A stretch of DNA of 64,000 nt from Novosphingobium umbonatum (GTDB taxonomy: Bacteria; Pseudomonadota; Alphaproteobacteria; Sphingomonadales; Sphingomonadaceae). A model generated the notes under the pieces. That model was not told the DNA's origin. It was given only the letters and a program-made list of their open reading frames with translations, and made no database searches. The DNA is taken from assembly GCF_004005905.1 (NCBI RefSeq), contig NZ_SACO01000001.1, forward strand, positions 310,001 through 374,000, given 5' to 3'. A program made the translations under genes and the position numbers. This document shows positions 35,558 through 44,021 of this stretch, in pieces. Positions within the stretch are counted from its first letter, which is position 1; each line of letters starts with the position of its first letter.

Positions 35558-36481
35558 TCACTCGTCCTCGTTCAACTTTTTCCGGCGCCGCGCCAGCACT
35601 TGCCGCCTCTGCGCCCACCGCAGCCCGATGCTGCTCAAAGCCGCATAGGTCAAGGCCGAGAGCAGCGAAAGTTCCAGCCACAGCGGCAAGACCTGCGCCA
35701 CCGGCGGCCGCTCCAGCTTGGCGCTGGGCGTGTCCACCACCGTGGGGGCGGGGCTGACCGGCTGAAGCAGCGAAAATTCGATGCGCCGGTTGGCCGGATC
35801 ATCCTCGTCCAACCCCGCCAGAGGATGCGAGGATCCCACGCCCCGCGCACGAAGGCCCGCCATATCAATGCCCCGCGCACCCAGAGCATTACGCACCGCC
35901 TCCGCCCGCGATTTAGAAAGGGCCAGATTGGCCGCCTCGTCGCCCTTGCCATCGGTATGGCCGGTGATAGCAATCACACTGCCCGCGCAAGGAGCCAAGG
36001 CCCGCGCCACTTCATCCAAAAGGCCGCGACTGGCCGGATCGATATGCGCGCTGTTCTCGGCAAAGCGGATGCTGCGCGCGGCGAGCATGGCGTTCACTTC
36101 GCTCTGACAGGCCAGCAAGGGATCGGCTTCGGGCGCCGCTTCACTCTGGCGCTGCACACCGCTCGCCTGCCAACCCACATGGCCGACACCGGCGACATGG
36201 CTCACCGCCAAGGCCACACGCTTGCGCGTTGCCTCGCTCAACCCCTCGCCGCCCAGCAATTCAGGGTGGCGGGTGTACCAGCCATGGGTTTCGACGAATT
36301 CTGCACGCAGACCACGCAAGCCCTGCGCTGCCAGCACGCGCTGCGTTTCGGACACCAAGGGCGCCACCAGCCAAGGACCAGCCATCTGCCCCGCCAGCCC
36401 TGCGCCCACACTGACCGCCAGACCGCCCGCCACCACCAGCGCCATCGCGCCGCGCGACAAGGCTGGCCGACGGCGCCCCAT
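35558..36481 (-). CDS. OmpA-family peptidoglycan-associated protein
   Basis: A 307-residue protein with an N-terminal membrane helix (GAMALVVAGGLAVSVGAGLA) and a central OmpA-like domain: IRFAENSAHIDPASRGLLDE, AITGHTDGKGDEAANLALSK and NRRIEFSLLQP. These are the conserved peptidoglycan-binding residues (Asp and Arg in the TD...R pattern). A second hydrophobic stretch near the C-terminus (WLELSLLSALTYAALSS) would add another membrane anchor, an unusual addition for this family. Its ATG overlaps the flippase stop (TGATG). Confidence 0.83.
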   Translation of the reverse strand: MGRRRPALSRGAMALVVAGGLAVSVGAGLAGQMAGPWLVAPLVSETQRVLAAQGLRGLRAEFVETHGWYTRHPELLGGEGLSEATRKRVALAVSHVAGVGHVGWQASGVQRQSEAAPEADPLLACQSEVNAMLAARSIRFAENSAHIDPASRGLLDEVARALAPCAGSVIAITGHTDGKGDEAANLALSKSRAEAVRNALGARGIDMAGLRARGVGSSHPLAGLDEDDPANRRIEFSLLQPVSPAPTVVDTPSAKLERPPVAQVLPLWLELSLLSALTYAALSSIGLRWAQRRQVLARRRKKLNEDE

Positions 36482-38067
36482 CAGTCTTTGGCCTGCTTAC
36501 GGAACAGCAAGCGATCGGCAGGGCCAAAGCCAAAGCGCCAGATCACCAACCCATAGGTGCCCAGAATGGCGGGCACGCCCAGCGACAATTGCGCCCATTC
36601 CGGCAAGAAATCGACCACGGCCCAGCCCAACACAGAAGCCACCACCGCCGCTGCCGCCAGCGACCAGCGGAAAGTTTCCACCCGATGGCCCAAATGCCAA
36701 GCCAAGAGGCGCGATTTGACCAGCGAGGCAATCGACAAAGTGACCAGCAAGGCCCCCGCGGCGCAAGCGGCCTGATCCATCTCGTCAAAATAGAAACCGC
36801 GCGCAACCATCATGCCGGCCAGCGTGAACACCGCCTGCAGGGCAATCGTCGCCAAAGAGACCCAGAGGTTCTGCATCGGGGCAATATAGATCAAGGCCGC
36901 TTCGGATACTACCGCAGGGGCTGCACAAACCTCGGCCCCCAACAGAAAGGCCAGAGCCAGCATCCCGCCGGTGAATTGCGGCCCGACCAGCCCCAGCACC
37001 CCGTCGCCCGGAATGCCCAAAGCCAGCGCAATGCCCGCTTGCGCGGCGGTAATCCAGAAGCCCACTTGGCACACCTGTCGCGCAATCGCGGCCAGATTGC
37101 CTTCCTTCAGATTGCGGGTGATCACTGGCCCCAGAATAGGCTCAAAACTGGTTTTCAGCTTTTGCGGCAGGCTGGCCACTTGCTGCGCCACATAATAGAC
37201 GCCGACCGAGGCGGGCACCGCAAACAGGCCCAGAATGGCAATATCCAACCGCCGCGTGCCCCATTCCACCACATCAGCCACCGCCAAAGGCGCGGTATCG
37301 AGCGCCAGACGGCCAATACGCAAGGGATGCGGGGTCCACTGGCGCGGCATGCCATAGGAGCGCATCAGAGGCAGCAAGGAAGCCAGCAAAGCGGCAAAAA
37401 CACTGACCACAAAACTGAGCGCCAGCCCGCTTTCGCCCAGCAAGCTGCCGAAATCACCCAACAATCCCCAACGGCCAATCGCCCAGAACAGGCCTGCCGC
37501 AATCGACAGGGTCCATGGCTCCACCACCGAACGCGCCCGCACCGTGGCGCCCACGTCAAAGCGATAGGCCAAGGATGCCAGCGCGATATCGGTCAAAGCC
37601 ACCGGTCCGATGGCCAGCACCAGCCAGCGATCGGCGGGCAGATATTCTCCGGACGGAAACATAGGCGCGGGGAACAGGAACAGGCCAAGGCTGACCACCG
37701 CCGAAATCATCAGCGTCAAGACCACGCCATCGGCAATCACATGCGCCGCGTCGCGATCATCCTCGGACAGGCGCTGGGCGATACCGCGCTTTTGGCCAAG
37801 GGTGCAGATTTGTGATGCCAGTTCGATCACCACCAAAGCCGAGGCAAAACGCCCCAGCGCATCGGCACCATAAAGCCGTCCGGCGATAAACAGGAAAGGC
37901 AGGCGCGCAGCCAGACGCAGCAGGAAACCAAAGAAATTGGTCCGCCCACCCTTGGCCAGACGCGCCAGATCGCGGTCGGCAGGGACAGGCGCCACCGGCG
38001 TTTCCACGCCAGCAGCATCCACGGCTATTGGATCAACGCCGTTCACAGGGGAAGAAACAGAGGTCAA
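36481..38067 (-). CDS. Polysaccharide flippase-like membrane protein (MOP/Wzx type)
   Basis: A 528-residue protein with about 12-14 hydrophobic segments and the layout of lipopolysaccharide O-unit flippases (RTNFFGFLLRLAARLPFLFI, GVYYVAQQVASLPQKLKTSF, APAVVSEAALIY). It should move lipid-linked glycans across the inner membrane. I chose TTG at 38067: it overlaps the gpsA stop (TTGA) and GGGAG lies 8 bp upstream. The open frame extends to 38169 inside gpsA without a better site; a GTG at 38046 is an alternative. No glycosyltransferases are adjacent. Confidence 0.78.
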   Translation of the reverse strand: MTSVSSPVNGVDPIAVDAAGVETPVAPVPADRDLARLAKGGRTNFFGFLLRLAARLPFLFIAGRLYGADALGRFASALVVIELASQICTLGQKRGIAQRLSEDDRDAAHVIADGVVLTLMISAVVSLGLFLFPAPMFPSGEYLPADRWLVLAIGPVALTDIALASLAYRFDVGATVRARSVVEPWTLSIAAGLFWAIGRWGLLGDFGSLLGESGLALSFVVSVFAALLASLLPLMRSYGMPRQWTPHPLRIGRLALDTAPLAVADVVEWGTRRLDIAILGLFAVPASVGVYYVAQQVASLPQKLKTSFEPILGPVITRNLKEGNLAAIARQVCQVGFWITAAQAGIALALGIPGDGVLGLVGPQFTGGMLALAFLLGAEVCAAPAVVSEAALIYIAPMQNLWVSLATIALQAVFTLAGMMVARGFYFDEMDQAACAAGALLVTLSIASLVKSRLLAWHLGHRVETFRWSLAAAAVVASVLGWAVVDFLPEWAQLSLGVPAILGTYGLVIWRFGFGPADRLLFRKQAKD

Positions 38068-39080
38068 GCGATACTCCCGCCGCCCGCGCCCAACTCGGCC
38101 TTTAACGGCCGCGCCAGCAGGGCGGATACTACCTTTGCCGCTGGTGCCTCCCCCGAGAGCAACCGGCAAACGGCATCAACAATCGGCATGGCCAGCCCGT
38201 CACGCGCGGCCAATTCGGCCAGCACGGGAGCGGTATGCGCGCCCTCGGCCACGCTGGCCTTGCCATCCAAGGCTTGCGCCACGCTTTGCCCCATGCCCAA
38301 AGCGCGACCCAAGGAATAATTGCGACTGGCCGTGCTGGCGCAGGTCAGCACCAGATCGCCCAGTCCGCACAGGCCGGAGAGCGTTTCCGCCCGCGCCCCT
38401 CGCGCCACGCCAAAGCGGAGCATTTCGGCATAGCCACGGGCGATCAGCGCGGCGCGGGCATTCTCGCCCAGCCCCAAGCCTTCCACCACCCCGCAGGCAA
38501 TCGCCAATACGTTTTTCACCGCGCCCCCAATCTCTGCCCCGATCACATCGGGCGAGTAATAGGGGCGGAAAGCTGCACGGGCGATGACTGGCGACAATCT
38601 TTGCCACTGTTCCTCGCCGCCCGAACAGGCCAAAGTGACCGCTGTGGGCAGGCCTTGCGCCACCTCGCGGGCAAAGGTGGGGCCGGACAGCACCGCGATC
38701 TGCGCCGAGGGCAGGCAATCCTTTGCCACTTGCGCCATCAAGCGCCCGCTGCCCGCCTCGATTCCCTTGGCACAGAGCACCAGATCACGAGGGCCATCGG
38801 GCAGGCCTGACAGGACTTGCGCCATCACCTGCGCGGGGCACACCACCAGAATGGTGGTCAAGCCAGCCAGATCAGACAAATCCGCCGTCGCCGTGATGGA
38901 AGGCGCCAAGGTCACTTGCGGCAGATAGGTGGCGTTGCTGCGCTGCGCGTTCAGCTCGGCCACTTGCTCGGCTTTACGTGCCCAGAGCAAGACCGGCGTG
39001 CCATCACTGGCCAACATTTGCGCCAGCGCGGTGCCCCAAGCCCCCGCGCCGATCACGCCTACGGGTTGGTGCTGGCTCAC
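38064..39080 (-). CDS. gpsA: Glycerol-3-phosphate dehydrogenase [NAD(P)+]
   Basis: A 338-residue enzyme making sn-glycerol 3-phosphate for phospholipids. [20 protein letters not shown] is the nucleotide-binding motif, [20 protein letters not shown] and [19 protein letters not shown] are family motifs, and the catalytic Lys is in [18 protein letters not shown] start at 39080 overlaps the tsaD stop (GTGA). Length is normal. Confidence 0.96.
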   Translation of the reverse strand: MSQHQPVGVIGAGAWGTALAQMLASDGTPVLLWARKAEQVAELNAQRSNATYLPQVTLAPSITATADLSDLAGLTTILVVCPAQVMAQVLSGLPDGPRDLVLCAKGIEAGSGRLMAQVAKDCLPSAQIAVLSGPTFAREVAQGLPTAVTLACSGGEEQWQRLSPVIARAAFRPYYSPDVIGAEIGGAVKNVLAIACGVVEGLGLGENARAALIARGYAEMLRFGVARGARAETLSGLCGLGDLVLTCASTASRNYSLGRALGMGQSVAQALDGKASVAEGAHTAPVLAELAARDGLAMPIVDAVCRLLSGEAPAAKVVSALLARPLKAELGAGGGSIA

Positions 39081-40117
39081 GCCTTCACCCCCGCCCCGCG
39101 CACGGGTTCAGCATCAGGGTCCAGCGGCCAGCGCGGGCGCGCGGCCATGTCCAGCGGGTCGCTATGGCCTAGCAGCGCCTTTTCGCAGCCTGCCCATGCG
39201 ATCATCGCCGCATTATCAGTGCAAAGAGCCAAGGGCGGGGCCACGAAAGCCAGCCCGTTTTGCGCCGCCAAACCCTCCAACGCGGCGCGGATCGCCTTGT
39301 TGGCCGCCACACCGCCTGCCACCACCAGAGCGGTGGCGCCCTCGGCCAGCGCCACGGCAACCGCCCGCTTCGCGCGGTCAATCACGCAATCAATCGCGGC
39401 TTGCTGGAATGCGGCGGCCAGATCGGCATCGGCATGAATGCCCGCCTGTTTGGCGCGCAAAACCGCGCTTTTCAGGCCAGCGAAGGAAAAATGCGGCTCG
39501 GCGCTGCCCAGCAAGGGGCGCGGCAAGGGCACGGCCTTGGCATCGCCCTCCAGCGCCAGTCTTTCCACCGCAGGCCCGCCCGGATAGCCCAGCCCCAGAA
39601 TCTTGGCCGTCTTGTCAAACGCCTCGCCCAAAGCGTCGTCAATCGTGGTGGCAAGGCGGCGATAGTCACCCACGCCGCGCACCAGCAACAATTGGCAGTG
39701 CCCCCCACTGGCCAGCAGCAACAAATAGGGAAAAGTAAGGCTGGCATCGGCCAGACGCGGGGAAAGCGCATGGCCTTCCAGATGATTCACCCCGATCAAC
39801 GGCTTGCCACTGGCCATGGCCAGCGCCTTGGCGGTTACCAGCCCCACCATCACCCCGCCGATCAGCCCCGGCCCCGCCGTGGCGGCAATCGCATCCATCT
39901 GGCCCAAGGTCATGCCCGCATCATCCAGCACCGCCTGCACCATCGGGGCCAGACGTTCGGCATGCGCACGGGCGGCAATTTCAGGCACCACGCCGCCAAA
40001 GGGGCGATGCTCATCGTCCTGGCTGGCGATACGCTGGGCCACAATTTGCCGATCGGACGTGACAATTGCCACCGCCGTTTCGTCACATGAGGATTCGATG
40101 CCTAGAATGGTTTTCAA
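39077..40117 (-). CDS. tsaD: tRNA N6-threonylcarbamoyladenosine transferase TsaD
   Basis: A 346-residue ASKHA-fold enzyme that transfers threonylcarbamoyl to A37 of ANN-decoding tRNAs with TsaB and Tsa[17 protein letters not shown] is the N-terminal signature, [16 protein letters not shown] and GVNHLEGH (metal His residues) follow, and [14 protein letters not shown] is near the C-terminus. The start appears to be TTG at 40117, since family homology begins at [14 protein letters not shown] 17-bp tandem duplication overlaps this start region. It is the first gene of a five-gene overlapping operon. Confidence 0.95.
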   Translation of the reverse strand: MKTILGIESSCDETAVAIVTSDRQIVAQRIASQDDEHRPFGGVVPEIAARAHAERLAPMVQAVLDDAGMTLGQMDAIAATAGPGLIGGVMVGLVTAKALAMASGKPLIGVNHLEGHALSPRLADASLTFPYLLLLASGGHCQLLLVRGVGDYRRLATTIDDALGEAFDKTAKILGLGYPGGPAVERLALEGDAKAVPLPRPLLGSAEPHFSFAGLKSAVLRAKQAGIHADADLAAAFQQAAIDCVIDRAKRAVAVALAEGATALVVAGGVAANKAIRAALEGLAAQNGLAFVAPPLALCTDNAAMIAWAGCEKALLGHSDPLDMAARPRWPLDPDAEPVRGAGVKA

Positions 40118-40142
40118 CGGAAGTGCTTTTTCAACGGAAGTG
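40111..40142. repeat. Tandem duplication at the tsaD start
   Basis: TTTTCAACGGAAGTG occurs at 40111-40125 and again at 40128-40142 (17-bp period). It duplicates the TTG start context of tsaD; the upstream copy is out of frame. Confidence 0.75.
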
Positions 40143-40202
40143 TGGGGCCTTTGGAACTCTGGAGCTTCCCCTTAACGAGATTGCCGTCTAGCACAAGGGA
40201 CC

Positions 40203-41159
40203 ATGCCCGATAGCACCCTAGCTCCGATCGCCCAACCCGCCCAACCTTTACGCCTTGGCACCCGCGCCTCGCCTTTGGCCATGGCGCAGGCCCATGAGGC
40301 GCGCGCCCTGCTCTGCGCCGCGCATGGCTGGGATCTGGAGGCGGTGGAGATCGTCCCGGTCACCGCCAGCGGCGACAAGGTGCTGGACCGCCCCTTGGCT
40401 GAAATCGGCGGAAAAGCCTTGTGGACCAAGGAACTGGATGGCTGGCTCTATGAAGGCGAGATCGACTTTGCCGTGCATTCGGCCAAGGATGTGGAAACGA
40501 TCCGCCCCGATTGGCTGACCATTGCCGCCGTGTTGCCGCGTGAGGATGTGCGCGATTGTCTGGTGGGCGCGCCCTCCATCGAGGCTTTGCCGCAAGGGGC
40601 AAGACTGGGCACCAGCGCCCCGCGCCGCGCCGCGCAAATGTTGCATCTGCGGCCCGATATCAAGATTGTGCCCTTCCGTGGCAATGTGGCCACACGTCTG
40701 GGCAAGCTGGCGGCGGGCGAGGCCGAGGCGACCCTGTTGGCCATGGCGGGCCTGAACCGGTTGGGCCAGAGCGATGTGGGCACGCCGTTGCCCGCCGACA
40801 GCTGGCTGCCTGCCCCCGGCCAAGGCGCGATTGCGATCGAATGCCGCACCGATGATGCCTCCACGCGCGCTCTGCTGTCCGCCATCAATTGCGCCGATAG
40901 CCAGACCGCCCTGTTGGCCGAGCGCGCCTTGCTGGCGGCTTTGGGCGGCAACTGCCACAGTTCCATCGCTGCGCTGACCACAAGGCAGAACGGGGAATGG
41001 TGGCTAAAGGCCAGCCTGTTCAGCCCCGACGGGCAAGACCGCGTCGACGGTCAGACCAGCTTTGCCGCTGGCGATCCTGCCGCTCCGGCAAATTTGGCGG
41101 GCACCTTGCTGGCCAAGGCGCCACCCTCCATCACCAGCCAGTTTCAGCCTGTGGCCTGA
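40203..41159 (+). CDS. hemC: Porphobilinogen deaminase (hydroxymethylbilane synthase)
   Basis: A 318-residue enzyme condensing four porphobilinogens. LRLGTRASPLAMAQA is the N-terminal signature; KALWTKELDGWL, FAVHSAKDVE and LGTSAPRRAAQ follow. The cofactor-binding Cys is in LGGNCHSSIAAL. AAGGGA precedes the ATG. The stop overlaps the hemD start (TGATG), so the two are coupled. It diverges from tsaD across an 85-bp gap. Confidence 0.96.
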   Translation: MPDSTLAPIAQPAQPLRLGTRASPLAMAQAHEARALLCAAHGWDLEAVEIVPVTASGDKVLDRPLAEIGGKALWTKELDGWLYEGEIDFAVHSAKDVETIRPDWLTIAAVLPREDVRDCLVGAPSIEALPQGARLGTSAPRRAAQMLHLRPDIKIVPFRGNVATRLGKLAAGEAEATLLAMAGLNRLGQSDVGTPLPADSWLPAPGQGAIAIECRTDDASTRALLSAINCADSQTALLAERALLAALGGNCHSSIAALTTRQNGEWWLKASLFSPDGQDRVDGQTSFAAGDPAAPANLAGTLLAKAPPSITSQFQPVA

Positions 41160-41875
41160 TGCTGCCCATTCTGGTCATGCGTCCCGAACCGGGGGCCAGC
41201 GCGACTATGGCTCTGGCGGAACAGATGGGCCTGCCGGTGGTGCTGGCCCCGCTGTTCCAAACCGTGGCGCTGCCATGGGATGCGCCCGCGGCGGATGCTT
41301 TTGACGCCCTCTTGCTGGGCAGCGCCAATGCCCTACGCCTTGGCGGACCAGCGCTGGCGGCCTATCGCGGCAAACCTGCCTATTGCGTGGGCGACACCAC
41401 GGCGCGGGCGGCGGAGGCTGCTGGGCTGATCGTGGCCTATAGCGGCGAAGGTGGGCTGCAATTGCTGCTGCCCCATATCGATTCGCGCCACGCCCGCCTG
41501 TTGCGCCTAGCCGCCAGGGATCGGGTAACGCTGGATTTACCGCCTGAAATCAGCATGGAGGAGCAGATTTGCTATGCCAGCCAGGCGCTGCCCATGCCCG
41601 AAAAGCTGGCTGCTGCCCTCGCCGCCCCCTGCATCATCCTGCTCCATTCGGCCGAAGCCGCGCGCCATTGCGCAGCAGAGGCCCACAGGCTGGGCCAGAC
41701 TTTAGCCCAAGCCACCGCCATCACCATCGGCCCGCGCGTGTCGCAAACCTGTTCCGAAACGGGCCAATGGGGCGCAATTATCACCTCGCCAAAGGCGCGC
41801 GATGCCGACATGCTGGCGCTGGCTGCAAATCTTTGCCACAATGGCACCCGTGGTGCCGGGGGGCGGATGGACTGA
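41159..41875 (+). CDS. hemD: Uroporphyrinogen-III synthase
   Basis: A 238-residue enzyme that closes and inverts hydroxymethylbilane. Sequence conservation in this family is low; recognisable parts are ILVMRPEPGASAT, DALLLGSANALRLGG, AYCVGDTTARAAEAAGL and CIILLHSAEAARHC. Position directly after hemC with overlapping codons supports the call. The start at 41159 is set by the TGATG overlap; the longer open frame lies inside hemC. Confidence 0.88.
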   Translation: MLPILVMRPEPGASATMALAEQMGLPVVLAPLFQTVALPWDAPAADAFDALLLGSANALRLGGPALAAYRGKPAYCVGDTTARAAEAAGLIVAYSGEGGLQLLLPHIDSRHARLLRLAARDRVTLDLPPEISMEEQICYASQALPMPEKLAAALAAPCIILLHSAEAARHCAAEAHRLGQTLAQATAITIGPRVSQTCSETGQWGAIITSPKARDADMLALAANLCHNGTRGAGGRMD

Positions 41876-42748
41876 ATGATCGAGGAATTTCCCAACCAAC
41901 CCAAATTGCCCCCGCGTCAACGGGGTGGCGGACGACTGGCCGTGGCCCTTATGGCCTTTGGCATGGGCGCTGGCGCGATGGGTATTGGCGCATGGCAAAA
42001 TGGCTGGCGGCCACAGGGTCTGGCGCAAGTCCTGCCGCATCAGACGCCCAAGCCGCAAGCCTCCGCCACGCAGGCCGCGCAAACGCTGGAGAGCCGACTG
42101 GCCACGCTGGAGCAGCATTTGCGCGCTATCGAGGCCGATGCCGCCATTGCCGGCGCACAATCGGGCCGCGCCGAAGCCTTGCTGGTGGCGATTGCCACCC
42201 GCCGCGCAATCGAACGCGGCATGCCTTTGGCCTATCTGGAGGGGCAATTGCGCCTGCGTTTTGGCGCGGCTTTGCCCGAGGTGGTCAACACGATCGTCAA
42301 TTTTGCCCATCAACCCATCACGCAGGACCGGTTAGCCGCGCAATTGGACGCCATGGCCCCACGCCTGACCGGCCCGCAGGATCAACAGACCAGCTGGAGC
42401 AAGGTCACCCACGACCTGTCGGACCTGTTCGTGTTGCATAGCGACAACCGCCCCACCCCGCCCTCGGCCCAGATGCGGCTTGACCATGCGCGGCTCTGCC
42501 TGCGCGAAGGGCGGATCGAGGATGCGATGGCGGACGTGCGCCTGTTGCCCGGCGCAACACAGGCAACAGGCTGGCTAGCCGATGCCAAACGCTATGCCGA
42601 GGTGATGCATGCGCTGGACGCGATCGATACCGCCGCCCTGCTGGAACCCAAATTGCTGCGCGATGCCAGCGGGCGCATGATCGATCAGGCCAGCCCCGTC
42701 GTATCCCCGCTGCCCGCCGTAGGAGCCAGCACTGCCAGCCCCAAATAA
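41876..42748 (+). CDS. Mitofilin/Mic60-like membrane protein of the hem operon
   Basis: A 290-residue protein with one N-terminal membrane helix (LAVALMAFGMGAGAMGIGAW), a short coiled segment (AAQTLESRLATLEQHLRAIE), and a helical C-terminal part with repeated Arg/Glu-rich helices (LDHARLCLREGRIEDAMADV). Alphaproteobacterial Mic60 homologues are encoded next to hemD in the same way and shape inner-membrane folds. This one is shorter than the usual proteins of that group, with a reduced coiled coil. Its ATG directly follows the hemD stop with no gap. The identification is by position and architecture, so moderate. Confidence 0.65.
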   Translation: MIEEFPNQPKLPPRQRGGGRLAVALMAFGMGAGAMGIGAWQNGWRPQGLAQVLPHQTPKPQASATQAAQTLESRLATLEQHLRAIEADAAIAGAQSGRAEALLVAIATRRAIERGMPLAYLEGQLRLRFGAALPEVVNTIVNFAHQPITQDRLAAQLDAMAPRLTGPQDQQTSWSKVTHDLSDLFVLHSDNRPTPPSAQMRLDHARLCLREGRIEDAMADVRLLPGATQATGWLADAKRYAEVMHALDAIDTAALLEPKLLRDASGRMIDQASPVVSPLPAVGASTASPK

Positions 42749-42752
42749 CGGC

Positions 42753-43994
42753 CTATCCCTGAAGCAGGCTGGGCAGCTTGCCCGAAAGCCCGCGCGCCTC
42801 GTTCATAAAGAAGGTTTTGAGGCGCGGCATACGCTGCACCGCCGCCATGCCGATGCGCCGCACCGCGCTGGCCGTCTGGCCCGGCACGCCAAACAGGCGC
42901 ACAATGCCATCCATCACGCTCATCGTCGTGAAAGTGTCCAGCGCGCGCCAGTTTTCGTAGCGCTTCAACACTTGCGCATCGCCCGGCTCCAGCCCCAGCC
43001 GCATGCCATCGGCCAGCACTTCGACCAAGGCCCCCACATCGCGCAGGCCAAGGTTCAAGCCCTGACCCGCGATAGGATGCATGCCATGCGCCGCATCACC
43101 CACCAACGCCAGACGGTCGCCCACAATGCGCGTGGCATTCTGGTAAGACAAAGGATAGGCCAGACGCTGGGCGATCAGTTCGATCCCGCCGAACATGCCC
43201 TCCATGCGCCGCGCCACTTCGGCGGTGAAGGCGGCATCGGTCATGGCCATCACGCCCTTGGCGTCTTTAGCAGGCACGGTCCACACCAAGGCGCTGCGGT
43301 GCCGGCCATCGGGCAGGTCCAGCAAAGGCAGCAGCGCAAAGGGGCCGGCGGCATAGAAGATTTCCCAAGCCACATTGTCATGCGGCTTTTCATGCGCCAG
43401 CGCGGTCACAATCGCCGTATGGTGATAATCCCATGCAACAAGGCCGATGCCTTCCTCGTCCCGCGTTGGGCTGCGGCGGCCTTCCGCCCCCACCAGCAGG
43501 CTGCCCGCCAGCTCTTGCCCGCCTGCCAAAGTCACTTCCACGCCATGGGGTCCGCGCTGACGGCTAACTACGTCGGCGCGTGTGTGCCATGTGATATTGG
43601 GTTCCTGCTCGGCAGCGGCGAAAAGCGCCAAGCGGATGTCGCGGTTGGCATACATCCGGCCCAGCGCGCTATCACCCTCCTTGGGCTGGAAATCGATGCG
43701 GCCCGGCTTCATCTGGTCGGTCACGGCAATGGCATCGATCGGGCACCCCAGAGGCGCCAGCGCTTCCGCCAGACCGATATTGGCAAACAGGTTCCAGCTG
43801 GCCGAGGAAATGGCCGAAGCGCGCCCGTCCACACCATCGGCGGTCAATTCCGCCGGATCGGCACGTTCGACCACATGACTGGTGATGCCCTGACGCGCCG
43901 CCGCCAGCGCCAGCGTCATGCCCACAAGGCCGCCACCAAGAATGACAAGATCGCGCTTTTGAGCGCCACGAACCGGATCAGCAGAGTCGTTCAT
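42753..43994 (-). CDS. UbiH/COQ6-family FAD monooxygenase
   Basis: A 413-residue flavoprotein hydroxylase, most likely in ubiquinone ring hydroxylation. Motifs: DLVILGGGLVGMTLALAAAR (FAD ADP-binding), DGRASAISSASWNLF (family), and GDAAHGMHPIAGQGLNLGLR (second FAD motif typical of UbiH/UbiF/COQ6). The family contains several regiospecific members (UbiH, UbiI, UbiF, UbiL, UbiM), and which one this is cannot be told from sequence alone. It is convergent to the mitofilin-like gene and 27 bp upstream of the phosphatase gene on the same strand. Confidence 0.85.
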   Translation of the reverse strand: MNDSADPVRGAQKRDLVILGGGLVGMTLALAAARQGITSHVVERADPAELTADGVDGRASAISSASWNLFANIGLAEALAPLGCPIDAIAVTDQMKPGRIDFQPKEGDSALGRMYANRDIRLALFAAAEQEPNITWHTRADVVSRQRGPHGVEVTLAGGQELAGSLLVGAEGRRSPTRDEEGIGLVAWDYHHTAIVTALAHEKPHDNVAWEIFYAAGPFALLPLLDLPDGRHRSALVWTVPAKDAKGVMAMTDAAFTAEVARRMEGMFGGIELIAQRLAYPLSYQNATRIVGDRLALVGDAAHGMHPIAGQGLNLGLRDVGALVEVLADGMRLGLEPGDAQVLKRYENWRALDTFTTMSVMDGIVRLFGVPGQTASAVRRIGMAAVQRMPRLKTFFMNEARGLSGKLPSLLQG

Positions 43995-44021
43995 CGCTGA
44001 TCCGGTTACGCCTTCAAACGC

